Counted from the first letter of the stretch, positions 35,670-46,394 are shown. The stretch is 64,000 bases of DNA from JAPXSY01 sp033812795 (GCA_033812795.1 JAPXSY010000009.1:1-64000); one strand, 5' to 3'. The notes: generated by a model from the letters alone, not told the origin. Numbers and translations are program-made.

Positions 35670-38144
35670 TTGACCCCTGAACTCCTAGCTCCCGCAGGCG
35701 GTTTCGAGGCCGCGTGCGCCGCCTTCCAATACGGCGCGGACGCGGTGTATCTCGGCTTGCCGCGCTTCTCCGCCCGCGCCGACGCAGAGCACCTCACCCC
35801 GGACCGGCTGCGCCTGCTGAAGGCCTATGCGCAGAGCTTCACTCCCGCCAAACGGGTGTACGTCACCTTCAACACTCTGGTGACCGAGTCGGAGTGGGAG
35901 CCGGCACTCGACCTGCTGGCCGTCTTGGACGACCTGACGCCGGACGGCGTGATCGTGCAGGACCTGGGCGTGGCCCGGCTGATCCGCGACCACTTCCCCC
36001 GGCTGGCCCTCCATGCCAGCACGCAATTGGCGACGCACAATCTGGAGGGAGCGCTCGCACTCCGGGAACTCGGGTTCACGCGGGTGGTGCTGGCGCGCGA
36101 ACTGACCCTTGACGAAATCCGCCGCATTTCGCAAGAAAGCGGCATGCAGACCGAGATTTTCATTCACGGCGCGCTTTGTTACAGCTACAGCGGTCTCTGC
36201 CTCTTTTCCTCTCTCGCCACCGGGCGGAGCGGCAACCGCGGACGGTGCGCCTATTGCTGCCGCGAACCCTTCACCGCAGCGGAATGCGCGTCCGACAACG
36301 CCGCGCCACATTTCCCCTTCTCGATGCGCGACCTGTGCCTCGCGCCGCTGCTTGACGACGTGACGGGCAGCGGCGCGCACGCGCTGAAGATCGAAGGCCG
36401 CATGAAGAGTCCGCTCTATGTGGCCTGCGTCACCGATTACTACCGCCGTAAGTTGGACCGCACCCTCTCCCCCGAGACGGAACGCGAACGGCTTCAGGAT
36501 CTCCAGACGATCTTCAGCCGCTCCGGAACACAACTCTACGCCCAAGACCCACACGCGCAACCCGAAACGATCATTGATCCGTTGACGGTCGGCCACCGCG
36601 GCGCACGGATCGGGGAGGTCGAGGCTGTGATCCGCGACCGTGACGGCACACGGTGGCTGCGTTTCCGTTCCGACCGTGCCCTAGAGAAACATGACGGCTT
36701 GCAGCTCGAATTCCCCGGGGAGGGCCGTCCCCCGGGTTTTGCGGTTATGCGCCTGCGGCAGGCCGGAACGCGGCGTCCGGCCCTCTCGCTGGCCGCGGGC
36801 GAACGCGTCGAAGTGGCGCTACCGGAAGGCCCGTTCCCGCCCATCGTGCGCGGCACACCGGTGTTCTGCTCCGCCTCGCAAGCCGTCCGCCGCCGCTACG
36901 GAATCCAGAGTGTGCGCGAGTCTGGTCTCACCACAGGGCGTCCGGTGGATTTCGAGGTGCGACTCGATCCCGGGGGAATTGCCGTCCGGGCCTCGACCCC
37001 CTGCGAACCCTGCGGACAGGTCACAGCCGAAACGCAAATCGCCCTGCCCCTTTCCCCTTCGCGCCAACCCGAGCAAAGTCCGGCCGCCGTTCAGAAAGCC
37101 TTCAGCCGCCTCGGTGACTCTGCGTGGCGTCTGGGCACCCTCACTTTCCACGATCCAGACGGGCGCTATGCGCCCCCCTCGCAACTGAACGCGTGCCGGC
37201 GCGACGTGCTCGTCCGCCTCAACGGGGCGTGGGACCAACATGCCGCAACGCGCCGAGAGGCGATCCTGCGGAAGTGGCGGCCGGAGCCCGCCATTCCGTC
37301 TCCCTCACCTGACGCCGCGCCGCTCCCGCATTGGACCCTGAAACACCGCGCCGACGCGCAACCCCTGCCGACTGCGGCGCTGTCGGGCCTGTCAACCTTG
37401 ATCCTGCGGATCGGCCACGCCCCCGCCGATGCGCTGAAGCGACAGTTGGAGGCGTGGCGCGAAGCCGTCCCCCAGACCGCGATCTGCCCCGCGCTGCCGG
37501 TCATCACGCGCGCGTGCGCTACACGGGAAATGCGGGACGCCCTCCGTGTCCTTGCACGCGAGGGATGGGAGCGCTGGGAGTGCGCAGATCTCTCGGGCTG
37601 GCGCATGTTGACAGAGGAAGGACTCAGCCCGTACTCCGCCGACTGGAGTTTGTACGCCCTGAACCGGGCCGCCTGCGCGGAATACGCCCGTCTCGGTTTC
37701 GCGGTGCAGGTGCTTTCCCCGGAGAACGGACTGGACAATATCCGTGCGCTCTGCCACATCCCGGCGTGCGCGGGGCACCGACCCGAAGCCGAAATGCCCG
37801 TTTATCTGCACCCCCCTCTCTTTCTCTCTGAAACCGCCCCCCTGACGGGCGGACGCCCGCCCCCCGATAAAGGGCGGACGCGGGACATCCGGATCGCCAA
37901 CCGCCGCGGCAAGACCTTCACCGTTCTCGTCCGGGATCGTCTATGGGTAACCACCGCCGACGAGCCCTACTGTCTGGCCGACCGGCTTCCGGAACTCCGC
38001 GCCGCAGGCGTAGGTCGTTTCCGTATCGACCTTTCCTGGTCACCGGAAACCATTGATGCGGAGCGAACGATCCGAAACGTGATGGCCGGGAAGCTGCCGC
38101 AAAGTCATGTTCTGCGGGGTAATTTCGACCGCGGCCTCGCCTGA
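35670..38144 (+). CDS. Peptidase U32 family protein, RlhA-like
   Basis: Protein of 824 residues starting with TTG 35670, needed to give the family N-terminus TPELLAPAGGFEAACAAFQYGADAVYLG; no ATG or strong Shine-Dalgarno is present. The U32 signature is complete in TEIFIHGALCYSYSGLCLFSS, followed by GNRGRCAYCCREPF, whose cysteines match the probable Fe-S site of these proteins. The long C-terminal half corresponds to the DUF3656/collagenase-like extension. Characterised relatives hydroxylate 23S rRNA cytidine (RlhA) or tRNA (TrhP), rather than act as peptidases. A GGGCGGACGCCCGC-type stretch near 37850-37880 is translated within the C-terminal part and may be a captured repeat. Confidence 0.88.
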   Translation: MTPELLAPAGGFEAACAAFQYGADAVYLGLPRFSARADAEHLTPDRLRLLKAYAQSFTPAKRVYVTFNTLVTESEWEPALDLLAVLDDLTPDGVIVQDLGVARLIRDHFPRLALHASTQLATHNLEGALALRELGFTRVVLARELTLDEIRRISQESGMQTEIFIHGALCYSYSGLCLFSSLATGRSGNRGRCAYCCREPFTAAECASDNAAPHFPFSMRDLCLAPLLDDVTGSGAHALKIEGRMKSPLYVACVTDYYRRKLDRTLSPETERERLQDLQTIFSRSGTQLYAQDPHAQPETIIDPLTVGHRGARIGEVEAVIRDRDGTRWLRFRSDRALEKHDGLQLEFPGEGRPPGFAVMRLRQAGTRRPALSLAAGERVEVALPEGPFPPIVRGTPVFCSASQAVRRRYGIQSVRESGLTTGRPVDFEVRLDPGGIAVRASTPCEPCGQVTAETQIALPLSPSRQPEQSPAAVQKAFSRLGDSAWRLGTLTFHDPDGRYAPPSQLNACRRDVLVRLNGAWDQHAATRREAILRKWRPEPAIPSPSPDAAPLPHWTLKHRADAQPLPTAALSGLSTLILRIGHAPADALKRQLEAWREAVPQTAICPALPVITRACATREMRDALRVLAREGWERWECADLSGWRMLTEEGLSPYSADWSLYALNRAACAEYARLGFAVQVLSPENGLDNIRALCHIPACAGHRPEAEMPVYLHPPLFLSETAPLTGGRPPPDKGRTRDIRIANRRGKTFTVLVRDRLWVTTADEPYCLADRLPELRAAGVGRFRIDLSWSPETIDAERTIRNVMAGKLPQSHVLRGNFDRGLA

Positions 38145-38200
38145 GTCCACACCATGAAACTCCTGTTGCCCCTCGTTTTCGCCCGGCCCTCGGAGGGGGG

Positions 38201-40891
38201 TCAACGGACTCCAAACACCGTGCCGTCGGGAGGAACCGGTGGCGGCGCGGAGACCCCCAATCCGCGCACATCATCCACATACCATCCCTCACTGGCCGTG
38301 CTGTTGTCCGTACCCAAACGCCAGCGCACGCGCAACTGGCGGCCCGCGTACCGTGCCGTATCGGTCAGGGACAACGTAACCGGGACAAACCCTCCGCTTG
38401 TGCCCACCCAGGCAGAACGCCCTACCAGCGGATTCAGCGAATTCGGCGCACCCTTGCCCGCCACCGTCCCGGTATACCCGTTCTGGGAAAAAACAACCCC
38501 CGAACCGATATCCGTCACGTCATACCAATCGCCATTATCCAGCGAAAACTCCAGCACCCCCGCGTCATTGGCGCTAAACGAGAAATCATGCCAGAAGCTC
38601 AGTTGCAAAGCCGTTTGATCCAACGGGATCTCGATAGGAGGGGAAACCAGACTTGTGTCAGATCGTGTGTCCACACCCAACGAAAAGGCGGAGTTCGACG
38701 GCGAGACGCTCTTAACCGTCGAGAGCTCCCACTGATTGGTCCCCAGCGTCTGCAGAAACGACCAGCCGCGGGATAAAAGGTCGTTTGTTTCGAATGTTTC
38801 ACTCCAGAACAGTTCCGGCACGACAAAGGCATTATACAACGTCGCCCGTCCGCCGTCCGGATTGGCCAGCGTGAGATTCCACCATCCGCTGGACATGCCC
38901 ACGGTGTTCACGCGCGCATAGGCCACATCCCCCAGGACCTGCATGTTCATCGCCAGGGCATCCGGTTGCCCTAACCGGCGCAATCGCGCCGTAGCCCCCA
39001 ACAGGAAATGATCCCCTGTGAAGGTGAACGGCAAAACCCCCTCTCCCGAACCCGGCGAAGAGGAAATCAAAACCGGTCTCGGCGCCTGCTGTTCCGGCAC
39101 GCCTCCGCTCACGATCAGAGAAAAGGGCTGTTGTCCGTTTGTGAGAGTGCCCGCAAACGTGACACGGACCGTATACGTCCCCTCGACAACCGGCGCCGCG
39201 ATCAGAACCTGCTCGACATTATCCGTGGTGTTCGAACCGGTTATCGCGGGATACGCGCAGGAGGCCACGCTCCATTCCCCCACAAACGGCATGACCCATG
39301 GCTCGTGGACGGTTCCGTCGGGAGCGATCACCCGCAGGTCGAGATTGTTGACCAGACGGGGCTGGCGGGAATCCCCTATCCCGGTCGCCACACCCGGCGG
39401 ATCGGTCCAGCAAAGCGTCGCGCGGACCGGACTTGCCCCATCCCAAATCATTTCAAAACTGATTGCATTCCGATCGGTACTCACGCGGTTTTCGATCACC
39501 TGCCGCCTACCGGCCTGCGCACGGTAGTCGAGCAGCAGATCCGCAGCGGCCTTGCCGTTGAGCAGTCCCCAACCGTAAACATAATCCGGACCGGGATTCC
39601 CCAGATCGTCCGCTGTGTGGATCAGCAACGCCTTGAGCGTACTCGCACGCATGACCTGATTACTGAAGAGATTCGCGAAGAGGTGGACAAGTTGTTGCGC
39701 CGTGCCAGCCGCATTCGGACAGGCCATGCTCGTCCCGCTCGAGTAACTGTACGAGGAATCCCCGCCATACGAAGTTGACTTCAAACGATCCCCGTTGGCA
39801 ACCAGATCCGGTTTGATGCGCCCATCGTCAGCCGGTCCCCATGAGGAAAAAATCGTCATGTTCGCGTTGGCGACACTCCGCATGCCCCCACTGACCGCGT
39901 CGGTGACGGCACCGACCGTCACGACGTTTTTCGCCAACGCACTGTATCCAAGCGTGTCATACCCGTTTCGATAAACATGATCTGCGGGCGGATGCAGGGA
40001 CGAATCATAGGTGACGGGGATGCCGCCGGCGCTGAGTGCCACCGTATCGCCGTTCACCGGGTTTTCCGAGGGGCCGCGATCATTCCCGGCCGCCCAGAAG
40101 ACCAGATAATAAGGCAGGTCGAAAGCCAACTTGTCCATCTCGTGGGCATACGTGTTATATTTGCCAAAATCGTCTTCGATCGCGGACGCCGTGAATCCGG
40201 TCCCGTACCAAGTGAATTTCGGATTCCCGCTATACCCCCATCCCGCGACCATCCCATAACTGTGATTCGAAACCTTGATCTTGTCCGCTTCACCGGGATA
40301 GGCCGCACCGCGCATGGTCATCTCACCCTGGTCGTCATTCCAATCATAGCTGTCCACAAGCACAGCCGGAGCCATTCCCTTCGCCAAGCTGTCAATCCCC
40401 GCGGCACAGATCGTGCCGACCACATGCGTCGAGTGATCGTGCACGACACCCGCACCGTCCCGGGAAACCACCCGTCCCCCGAATTCCCTGTGGGTGGTCC
40501 GCGCTGAACAGGCATCCCATACGCCGACCGTATCCCCGGCTCCGTCCGCACCGTAGGGAGCGAGACGCAGAATATTCGCTCCCGTGGAAATCGCGGCGTT
40601 CGCATTCAGCGTCATGCGGTATATCGGCTTCCCCCCTTCGATCGCCGCCAGTTCCCATGCACCGCCATTGGGACGCTGCCCCCGCACCGGAATCCCGAAG
40701 GAACGCGCGAACGCCTCAGCTTCTTCGCGCCGCATCCGCTCGACACGCATCCGCTCCTTCACCTTGTTCCGCCTGACAACCGGGTTGCCCATGTCTTCCA
40801 TGTTCGCGGCAACCGCTGAAGCCTGTTGTGCGGCCACCCGACCGGACAGGACGAAAAGTCCCGTAAGGAATAACCAGACAATGGGTTTCAC
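38201..40891 (-). CDS. Secreted subtilisin-like serine protease (S8)
   Basis: Protein of 896 residues from GTG 40891, placed by GAGGAGG 6-7 bases upstream; a longer open frame upstream has no such site. A signal peptide (VKPIVWLFLTGLFVLSGRVAA) and a propeptide-like charged segment come first. The catalytic triad is D126 (VGVWDACSARTTH), H156 (DHSTHVVGTI) and S388 (SSGTSMACPNAAG), with oxyanion N270 in AAGNDRG. After the protease domain come a P-like or pre-peptidase sandwich and a MAM-like jelly-roll ending WYVDDVRG. It should be extracellular or periplasmic and active. It has its own sigma-70-type promoter and lies downstream of the Hsp20-like gene on the same strand. Confidence 0.9.
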   Translation of the reverse strand: MKPIVWLFLTGLFVLSGRVAAQQASAVAANMEDMGNPVVRRNKVKERMRVERMRREEAEAFARSFGIPVRGQRPNGGAWELAAIEGGKPIYRMTLNANAAISTGANILRLAPYGADGAGDTVGVWDACSARTTHREFGGRVVSRDGAGVVHDHSTHVVGTICAAGIDSLAKGMAPAVLVDSYDWNDDQGEMTMRGAAYPGEADKIKVSNHSYGMVAGWGYSGNPKFTWYGTGFTASAIEDDFGKYNTYAHEMDKLAFDLPYYLVFWAAGNDRGPSENPVNGDTVALSAGGIPVTYDSSLHPPADHVYRNGYDTLGYSALAKNVVTVGAVTDAVSGGMRSVANANMTIFSSWGPADDGRIKPDLVANGDRLKSTSYGGDSSYSYSSGTSMACPNAAGTAQQLVHLFANLFSNQVMRASTLKALLIHTADDLGNPGPDYVYGWGLLNGKAAADLLLDYRAQAGRRQVIENRVSTDRNAISFEMIWDGASPVRATLCWTDPPGVATGIGDSRQPRLVNNLDLRVIAPDGTVHEPWVMPFVGEWSVASCAYPAITGSNTTDNVEQVLIAAPVVEGTYTVRVTFAGTLTNGQQPFSLIVSGGVPEQQAPRPVLISSSPGSGEGVLPFTFTGDHFLLGATARLRRLGQPDALAMNMQVLGDVAYARVNTVGMSSGWWNLTLANPDGGRATLYNAFVVPELFWSETFETNDLLSRGWSFLQTLGTNQWELSTVKSVSPSNSAFSLGVDTRSDTSLVSPPIEIPLDQTALQLSFWHDFSFSANDAGVLEFSLDNGDWYDVTDIGSGVVFSQNGYTGTVAGKGAPNSLNPLVGRSAWVGTSGGFVPVTLSLTDTARYAGRQLRVRWRLGTDNSTASEGWYVDDVRGLGVSAPPPVPPDGTVFGVR

Positions 40892-40918
40892 AAAAAGCCT
40901 CCTCGCTTGAGCAGGAAG

Positions 40919-40948
40919 ATCGTACCACCTTGCTTGAGGGAGTGTCAA
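40919..40948 (-). promoter_or_regulatory. Sigma-70-type promoter of the subtilisin-like gene
   Basis: On the minus strand, TTGACA (40943-40948, perfect) and TACGAT (40919-40924, 4 of 6) are separated by 18 bp. Transcription would start near 40912, about 20 bases before the GTG start, leaving the GAGGAGG site in the leader. The promoter lies directly after the terminator of the Hsp20-like gene, so the protease can be expressed independently. Confidence 0.65.
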
Positions 40949-40982
40949 AAAAGCGAAAACAACGGCATCGGCGCTGCTGTTG
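40949..40982 (-). terminator. Intrinsic terminator after the Hsp20-like gene
   Basis: On the minus strand CAACAGCA and TGCCGTTG pair (one G-U) around a 7-base loop (40960-40982), followed by TTTTCGCTTTTTT. It lies about 40 bp after the stop codon of the Hsp20-like gene. Confidence 0.65.
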
Positions 40983-41018
40983 AGGTGCCGTCGGGAAGGC
41001 CCCGCGGCCCGCGCCTGG

Positions 41019-41546
41019 TCACGGATAAATCCGAACGTGCAGCACCCGGTTGGAGACAACACTGTGGATGCGGCTGTTTGGTTCCGCCTCGCACGGGATT
41101 CGAATGCGCCGCATGAGCACCTTTCCGGTGCCGGGATCGGTCAGGGCGAGTGTGAGCAGGCTTCCGGATGAAGTAACCCGCACGTTGTCGCGGTCCACAC
41201 CCGAGGGCAGCGAAAAAAGAATCTCATAGGCCTGCCCGTTCTCCCGCATGTCCAAGGCCGGGCTCGCCGGCAGACGGTCCCAGTCCGATGCGGCCATGGA
41301 TTGCGCGATCACGTCGAGCCGTTGACGCCCCGCCGAAACCCGCAGACCCTCGACCACGCGGGACTTGAACGGTCGAACCCGTTCAACCGGTTCCGTTCCG
41401 CCTGAAATCTCACCGTTTCCGTCTGCCGCGGCCTCCCCCACAGAACGTCCCAAGAAGGCAAGCGTGACCAACAATCCCAAAACGGCAACCAACAAAAAGT
41501 AGTCCAGCGCCGCCCATGCCCTTCCAATGAACTTCGCATTCCGCAT
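41019..41546 (-). CDS. Membrane-anchored Hsp20/alpha-crystallin-like protein
   Basis: Protein of 175 residues from ATG 41546, preferred over ATG 41552 because GAGG then has the proper spacing. One membrane helix (about 14-34, LDYFLLVAVLGLLVTLAFLG) is followed by a linker of about 50 residues and a C-terminal region that reads as an alpha-crystallin domain: LDMRENGQAYEILFSLPSGV, RDNVRVTSSGSLLTL, MRRIRIPCEAEPN and VVSNRVLHVRI. Hsp20 chaperones are normally soluble; here the domain would face the periplasm if the N-terminus is inside. A sigma-54-type promoter lies 22 bases upstream of the start, and the divergent kinase-NtrC pair is the likely regulator. A role in envelope protein quality control is inferred. 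Confidence 0.7.
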   Translation of the reverse strand: MRNAKFIGRAWAALDYFLLVAVLGLLVTLAFLGRSVGEAAADGNGEISGGTEPVERVRPFKSRVVEGLRVSAGRQRLDVIAQSMAASDWDRLPASPALDMRENGQAYEILFSLPSGVDRDNVRVTSSGSLLTLALTDPGTGKVLMRRIRIPCEAEPNSRIHSVVSNRVLHVRIYP

Positions 41547-41578
41547 GGTCATTCCTCAATTTGCTCCGTATTAACCCA

Positions 41579-41594
41579 AGCAATTCATATGCCA
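41579..41594 (-). promoter_or_regulatory. Sigma-54-type promoter of the Hsp20-like gene
   Basis: The minus strand reads TGGCAT-ATGAA-TTGCT. The GG and GC doublets are 10 bases apart, as sigma-54 RNA polymerase requires, and the hexamer and pentamer match the TGGCAC-N5-TTGCW consensus in 10 of 11 positions. Predicted start of transcription is near 41568, giving a 22-base leader with the Shine-Dalgarno. Confidence 0.7.
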
Positions 41595-41601
41595 CACACC
41601 T

Positions 41602-41620
41602 AACGCGGACGAAGCCCGCA
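41602..41620. repeat. Copy of a GCGGGCGAAGCCCGC-type hairpin element
   Basis: AACGCGGACGAAGCCCGCA differs at one base from the sequence at 49495-49513, which stands at the left edge of the repeat island that cuts the DUF4340 gene. It lies in the 421-bp gap between the Hsp20-like gene and the kinase gene, just upstream of the sigma-54-type promoter. Apart from this, the promoter and the palindrome at 41801-41837, I see nothing in that gap. Confidence 0.55.
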
Positions 41621-41800
41621 ACTCAATTTAGGCTCATACAAAGAAGACACAGGTTTTTCATGACACCCCATTCCCCTTTTTACCCTTTGTGTGAAAAACA
41701 ACTGTTCCTTTTGGAGTCGAACGGTTGAAATGATCCCATCGATCCTGCACGGCGCATCCATCCGGGTGGCGGACCCAAACCATCCAAGATTTGACCGCAC

Positions 41801-41837
41801 GCGACAATCTGACGCGATGCACGCGTCAATTTGTCGC
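41801..41837. promoter_or_regulatory. Interrupted palindrome, candidate binding site for the NtrC-type regulator
   Basis: GCGACAATCTGACGCG (41801-41816) and CGCGTCAATTTGTCGC (41822-41837) are reverse complements at 14 of 16 positions with a 5-base centre. No T-run follows, so a terminator is unlikely. The site is about 235-270 bp upstream of the predicted start of the Hsp20-like gene and about 130 bp upstream of the kinase gene, a normal position for an enhancer-type activator site. Confidence 0.55.
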
Positions 41838-41967
41838 ATTCCGCTTGTCTTCCTCCGCGTGAACCCTTATAATCCGGCAATTTTTTTTCAGGAACCGGAA
41901 ACGGTCAGGCGGCGCGGCACATGCCGCACCCCGACCCCGGCACGTTCCCTGCTGAGGCAAAAACCGC

Positions 41968-43368
41968 ATGAGACAGAGCGATAGACCCGTCAATCGGGGC
42001 GCACGGGGAGGATGGCGTTTGGAACTCATCCTCTTAAGCGCGCTTTTGACCTCGGCGTTTGCCGCAGGATGCGTGCTGGTCTTGCTCAAAGGCCGGCACG
42101 ACCGGCAGGCGCATCTGGCGGCGACTGCCACCGTGCTGCAGGAGGGGGAAGCGCTGCTGCAGGCGTTGTGCGATCTGGGCGATTGCTCTTCAACCCATCC
42201 CTCGCCAGCGGAATGGCGGCGGTTCTCAACCGTTGTGGACAGTGCCTTCGCGGTCCGCAAGGACGTCCAGTCCGTTTCGGTTTCGCGCAACGGCATCACC
42301 GTTTTCCAACGCCAGGCAGGCGGACTCCATCCCCCGCAAGGGGAGAGCGCGGAATCCCGTGCCCGGGAAAAAGAGCGGCGGGTCGAGACCGAGATCGCTC
42401 CCGGCACCCTGGAAATCAACGGCGAGCCGCAGTCGGTTTTCGTCATCACACGCACCCAGACGCTGGATGATGGCGGCCGGGTGGTCACCGAAGCCACCTT
42501 CCGCCGCGAGGCGGTCGGGGCAGAGGAACGGACCGCGCGTTCGCTGGTCTCTTCGCTCTTCTGGTTTTCGCTGGCGGTGGTGTTTCTCTCCTTCGCGCTC
42601 TGTGCAGCGGTGCTGGTGTTCTTTGTCGCGCGCGACCGGCGGCGCGAACAGCGAGCCCGCCGTGAAGAACACCTCGCCTTTTCAGGCGTTCTGGCCAACG
42701 GAATCCTGCACGACTTCCGCAACCCGATGTCCGCCGTGCGTCTCGACGCCCAAATGCTGGGACGGGAAATGGCCCGCGCCGACGGGTTCCGCGCGGAGCG
42801 TGTGCGTGATCTGGCGGAGCGTATCGCCCGCACCATGGCGCGGATGGACAAGGTGTTTCAGGAGTTCCTTTTCCTCGCCAAGCCGGCCGACGAGCAACCG
42901 GAAACCGTGCGGATCGAGCAGGTTGTGCGGGAGTGCGTAGACACCCTCGCCCCGCGCCTCGAACAGGCCGGGGTCCATGTCGCGATCCACGCTCCGGACA
43001 CGATGCCAGCCGTCTCCGCATTCCCCTTCGCACTGCGACGGGCGCTGCTGAATGTCCTGATGAACGCGATTCAGTTCGCCCCGGAGGGCAGTGAAATCAC
43101 GGCAACCATCGAGGAGCGCGGGCGGCACATCGTGCTGGATGTGCTGGACCGCGGTCCGGGCATTCCGCCGTCCGAGCGTGAAAAGGTCTTCGAGATGTTT
43201 TTCTCGGGACGTCCCGGCGGAACCGGGTTGGGGCTCTTTCTGGCACGGACCGCAGTGCGACGCTGCGGCGGCGACATACAAGTCCTTACGCGTGAGGGCG
43301 GAGGGGCCGATCTGCGCATCACCTTGCCTGTGGCACCCCCGTCCTCCCCACCCCCCTCCGATGTGTAA
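41968..43368 (+). CDS. Membrane sensor histidine kinase
   Basis: Protein of 466 residues. Two membrane helices (about 19-40 and 195-221) enclose an extracytoplasmic sensor region of roughly 155 residues. The phosphorylated histidine is H248 in GILHDFRNPMSAVRLD, followed by the ATPase domain with N box NVLMNAIQFAP, G1 DRGPGIP, F box FEMFF and G2 GGTGLGLFLA. The HDFRNP form of the H box is typical of NtrB-like partners of sigma-54 activators. It precedes the NtrC-type regulator with only 7 bp between stop and the preferred start, so they form one two-component system. The signal is unknown; the sensor lies in the envelope, consistent with an envelope-stress role. Confidence 0.93.
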   Translation: MRQSDRPVNRGARGGWRLELILLSALLTSAFAAGCVLVLLKGRHDRQAHLAATATVLQEGEALLQALCDLGDCSSTHPSPAEWRRFSTVVDSAFAVRKDVQSVSVSRNGITVFQRQAGGLHPPQGESAESRAREKERRVETEIAPGTLEINGEPQSVFVITRTQTLDDGGRVVTEATFRREAVGAEERTARSLVSSLFWFSLAVVFLSFALCAAVLVFFVARDRRREQRARREEHLAFSGVLANGILHDFRNPMSAVRLDAQMLGREMARADGFRAERVRDLAERIARTMARMDKVFQEFLFLAKPADEQPETVRIEQVVRECVDTLAPRLEQAGVHVAIHAPDTMPAVSAFPFALRRALLNVLMNAIQFAPEGSEITATIEERGRHIVLDVLDRGPGIPPSEREKVFEMFFSGRPGGTGLGLFLARTAVRRCGGDIQVLTREGGGADLRITLPVAPPSSPPPSDV

Positions 43369-43375
43369 TCCTCTT

Positions 43376-44749
<1,374 letters not shown>

Positions 44750-44775
44750 GCGTGTACCCCATGAAGTGGAAAAAA

Positions 44776-44791
44776 TGGCACACTTTCTGCT
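44776..44791 (+). promoter_or_regulatory. Sigma-54-type promoter of the ABC-GldG-bat block
   Basis: TGGCAC-ACTTT-CTGCT has a perfect -24 hexamer and the GG and GC doublets exactly 10 bases apart; only the first base of the -12 element differs from TTGCW. Predicted start is near 44802, giving a leader of about 75 bases to ATG 44876. It directly follows the gene for a sigma-54 activator. Confidence 0.7.
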
Positions 44792-44875
44792 ACTTTCGAC
44801 GTGATTTTTTGTCATCCCTCTGCTCTGGCAAGGGATCCTGTTTCAACCAACAACCCAAGACGAAGAGGAGTCAGG

Positions 44876-45607
44876 ATGCTGACCGTAAGTAACCTTAAAA
44901 AGAACTTCGGCCCGATCCAGGCGGTGAAGGATGTATCGTTCACTGTCGAAAAAGGCGAAGTTCTTGGTTTTCTCGGGCCGAACGGCGCGGGCAAATCCAC
45001 AACGATGCGGATGATAACCGGGTTCATCCCGCCAACAGCGGGAACCGCAACGATCTGCGGTCATGATATCTTGACCGAACCGGTTGCCGCCAAAGCCTGT
45101 ATCGGCTATCTCCCCGAGAATGCGCCAAGTTATCACACCATGACTGTGACAGATTTTCTCACTTTCATCGGCAAGGTGCGGGGATACACGGGTCAGGAAC
45201 TGAAAGATCAGGTTGAGTCGGTGATCAAGAAGAGCCGTCTGGAGACGGTCCGCAACCAGACCATCGAGACGCTTTCGAAGGGGTATCGGCAGCGCACCTG
45301 TTTCGCTCAGGCGATTTTACATGACCCCCCGGTGCTGATCATGGACGAGCCTACGGACGGGCTGGACCCGAATCAGAAATTCGTGGTGCGCGAGATGATC
45401 AAGGAGATGGCCGCAGACAAGGCGATCATTGTTTCGACCCACATTCTGGAGGAGGTGGACGCGGTCTGCACGCGGGTGATTGTGATCGCGGACGGCGAGG
45501 TGGTCGCCAATGCCACACCCGCTGAGTTGCGCGCGCAAGATCCCCAGGGACGCCTTGACGTGGTGTTCCGCAACCTGACCATGACGGAGGGTGTTTCCCA
45601 TGTGTAA
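44876..45607 (+). CDS. ABC transporter ATP-binding protein (GldA-like)
   Basis: Protein of 243 residues from ATG 44876, which follows AGAGGAG; the frame is open upstream to 44801 without a better start. Walker A is GPNGAGKST, the signature motif LSKGYRQR, Walker B VLIMDEP, and the H loop STHILEEV. It belongs to the ABC-2 / GldA group that pairs with a permease and a GldG-type protein, all three encoded here in order. It energises export or an envelope process. Its start overlaps nothing upstream, and its stop overlaps the start of the permease gene. Confidence 0.94.
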   Translation: MLTVSNLKKNFGPIQAVKDVSFTVEKGEVLGFLGPNGAGKSTTMRMITGFIPPTAGTATICGHDILTEPVAAKACIGYLPENAPSYHTMTVTDFLTFIGKVRGYTGQELKDQVESVIKKSRLETVRNQTIETLSKGYRQRTCFAQAILHDPPVLIMDEPTDGLDPNQKFVVREMIKEMAADKAIIVSTHILEEVDAVCTRVIVIADGEVVANATPAELRAQDPQGRLDVVFRNLTMTEGVSHV

Positions 45608-46346
45608 TGTTAAAAACATCAAGTCCATTTTCGAACGCGAGTTCAAATCCTATTTCGACTCGCCGGTGGCCTATGTGTTTCTGGTCGCCTTTCTCGTGCT
45701 GATCGGATTCCTGACCTTCGGCGTGGCCATGTTTTACGAGCGGCGCCAGGCCAACCTGATGCCCTTCTTTTTCTGGCATCCCTGGGTTTATCTGCTGCTG
45801 GTGCCTGCGGCCACCATGGGGCTCTGGGCCGAGGAGCGCCGTACCGGCACGATCGAGCTGCTGCTCACCTTGCCGGTGACGCTGGCGGAGACCCTCGTGG
45901 CCAAGTTTCTCGCGGCCTGGGCCTTTATCGGCATCGCGCTGGCGTTGACCTTCCCGATCGTGCTGACGACGGCATGGTTGGGTAACCCCGACATGGGGGC
46001 GATCTTCTGCGGCTACCTCGGGTCGCTGCTGCTTTCGGGGGCCTGTGTCGCCATCGGGGTCTTCGCCTCGGCCCTTTCGCGTAGCCAGGTCATCGGCTTC
46101 GTGATCGCCTTGGCGATCTGCCTGTTTATGCTGATCATCGGGTTCGACCCCGTGATCAACGCCGTCGCCGGTTGGGGCGTACCCGCCGGGCTGGTCGATG
46201 CCGTCGCGTCGTGCAGCCTGATGCGGCATTTTGATGCCATGCGGCGCGGGGTCATCGACTTCCATGACATCGGCTACTACGTCAGCGTGATCCTCTTCAT
46301 GCTGGCCGCCGCACATGTCGTCACCGACAACCGCAAGGCCTCGTAA
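45600..46346 (+). CDS. ABC-2 type permease (GldF-like)
   Basis: Protein of 248 residues from ATG 45600, which has GGAGG 9 bases upstream and overlaps the ATPase stop by 8 bases. Six hydrophobic segments are visible, beginning SPVAYVFLVAFLVLIGFLTFG. The conserved MGLWAEERRTGTIELLLTLPVT segment is the usual cytoplasmic coupling region of GldF/NosY-type permeases. It works with the ATPase upstream and the GldG-like protein downstream. The cargo is unknown. Confidence 0.92.
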   Translation: MCNVKNIKSIFEREFKSYFDSPVAYVFLVAFLVLIGFLTFGVAMFYERRQANLMPFFFWHPWVYLLLVPAATMGLWAEERRTGTIELLLTLPVTLAETLVAKFLAAWAFIGIALALTFPIVLTTAWLGNPDMGAIFCGYLGSLLLSGACVAIGVFASALSRSQVIGFVIALAICLFMLIIGFDPVINAVAGWGVPAGLVDAVASCSLMRHFDAMRRGVIDFHDIGYYVSVILFMLAAAHVVTDNRKAS

Positions 46347-46394
46347 GCCCATCGAAATCGTAACACAGCCATCACGTATTGGGAGCGTACAGCT

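Noticed and set aside
38154..38618. Plus-strand open frame of 154 codons after the U32 gene
   Set aside because: It is antisense to the C-terminal part of the subtilisin-like gene and lacks a Shine-Dalgarno and any family signature.
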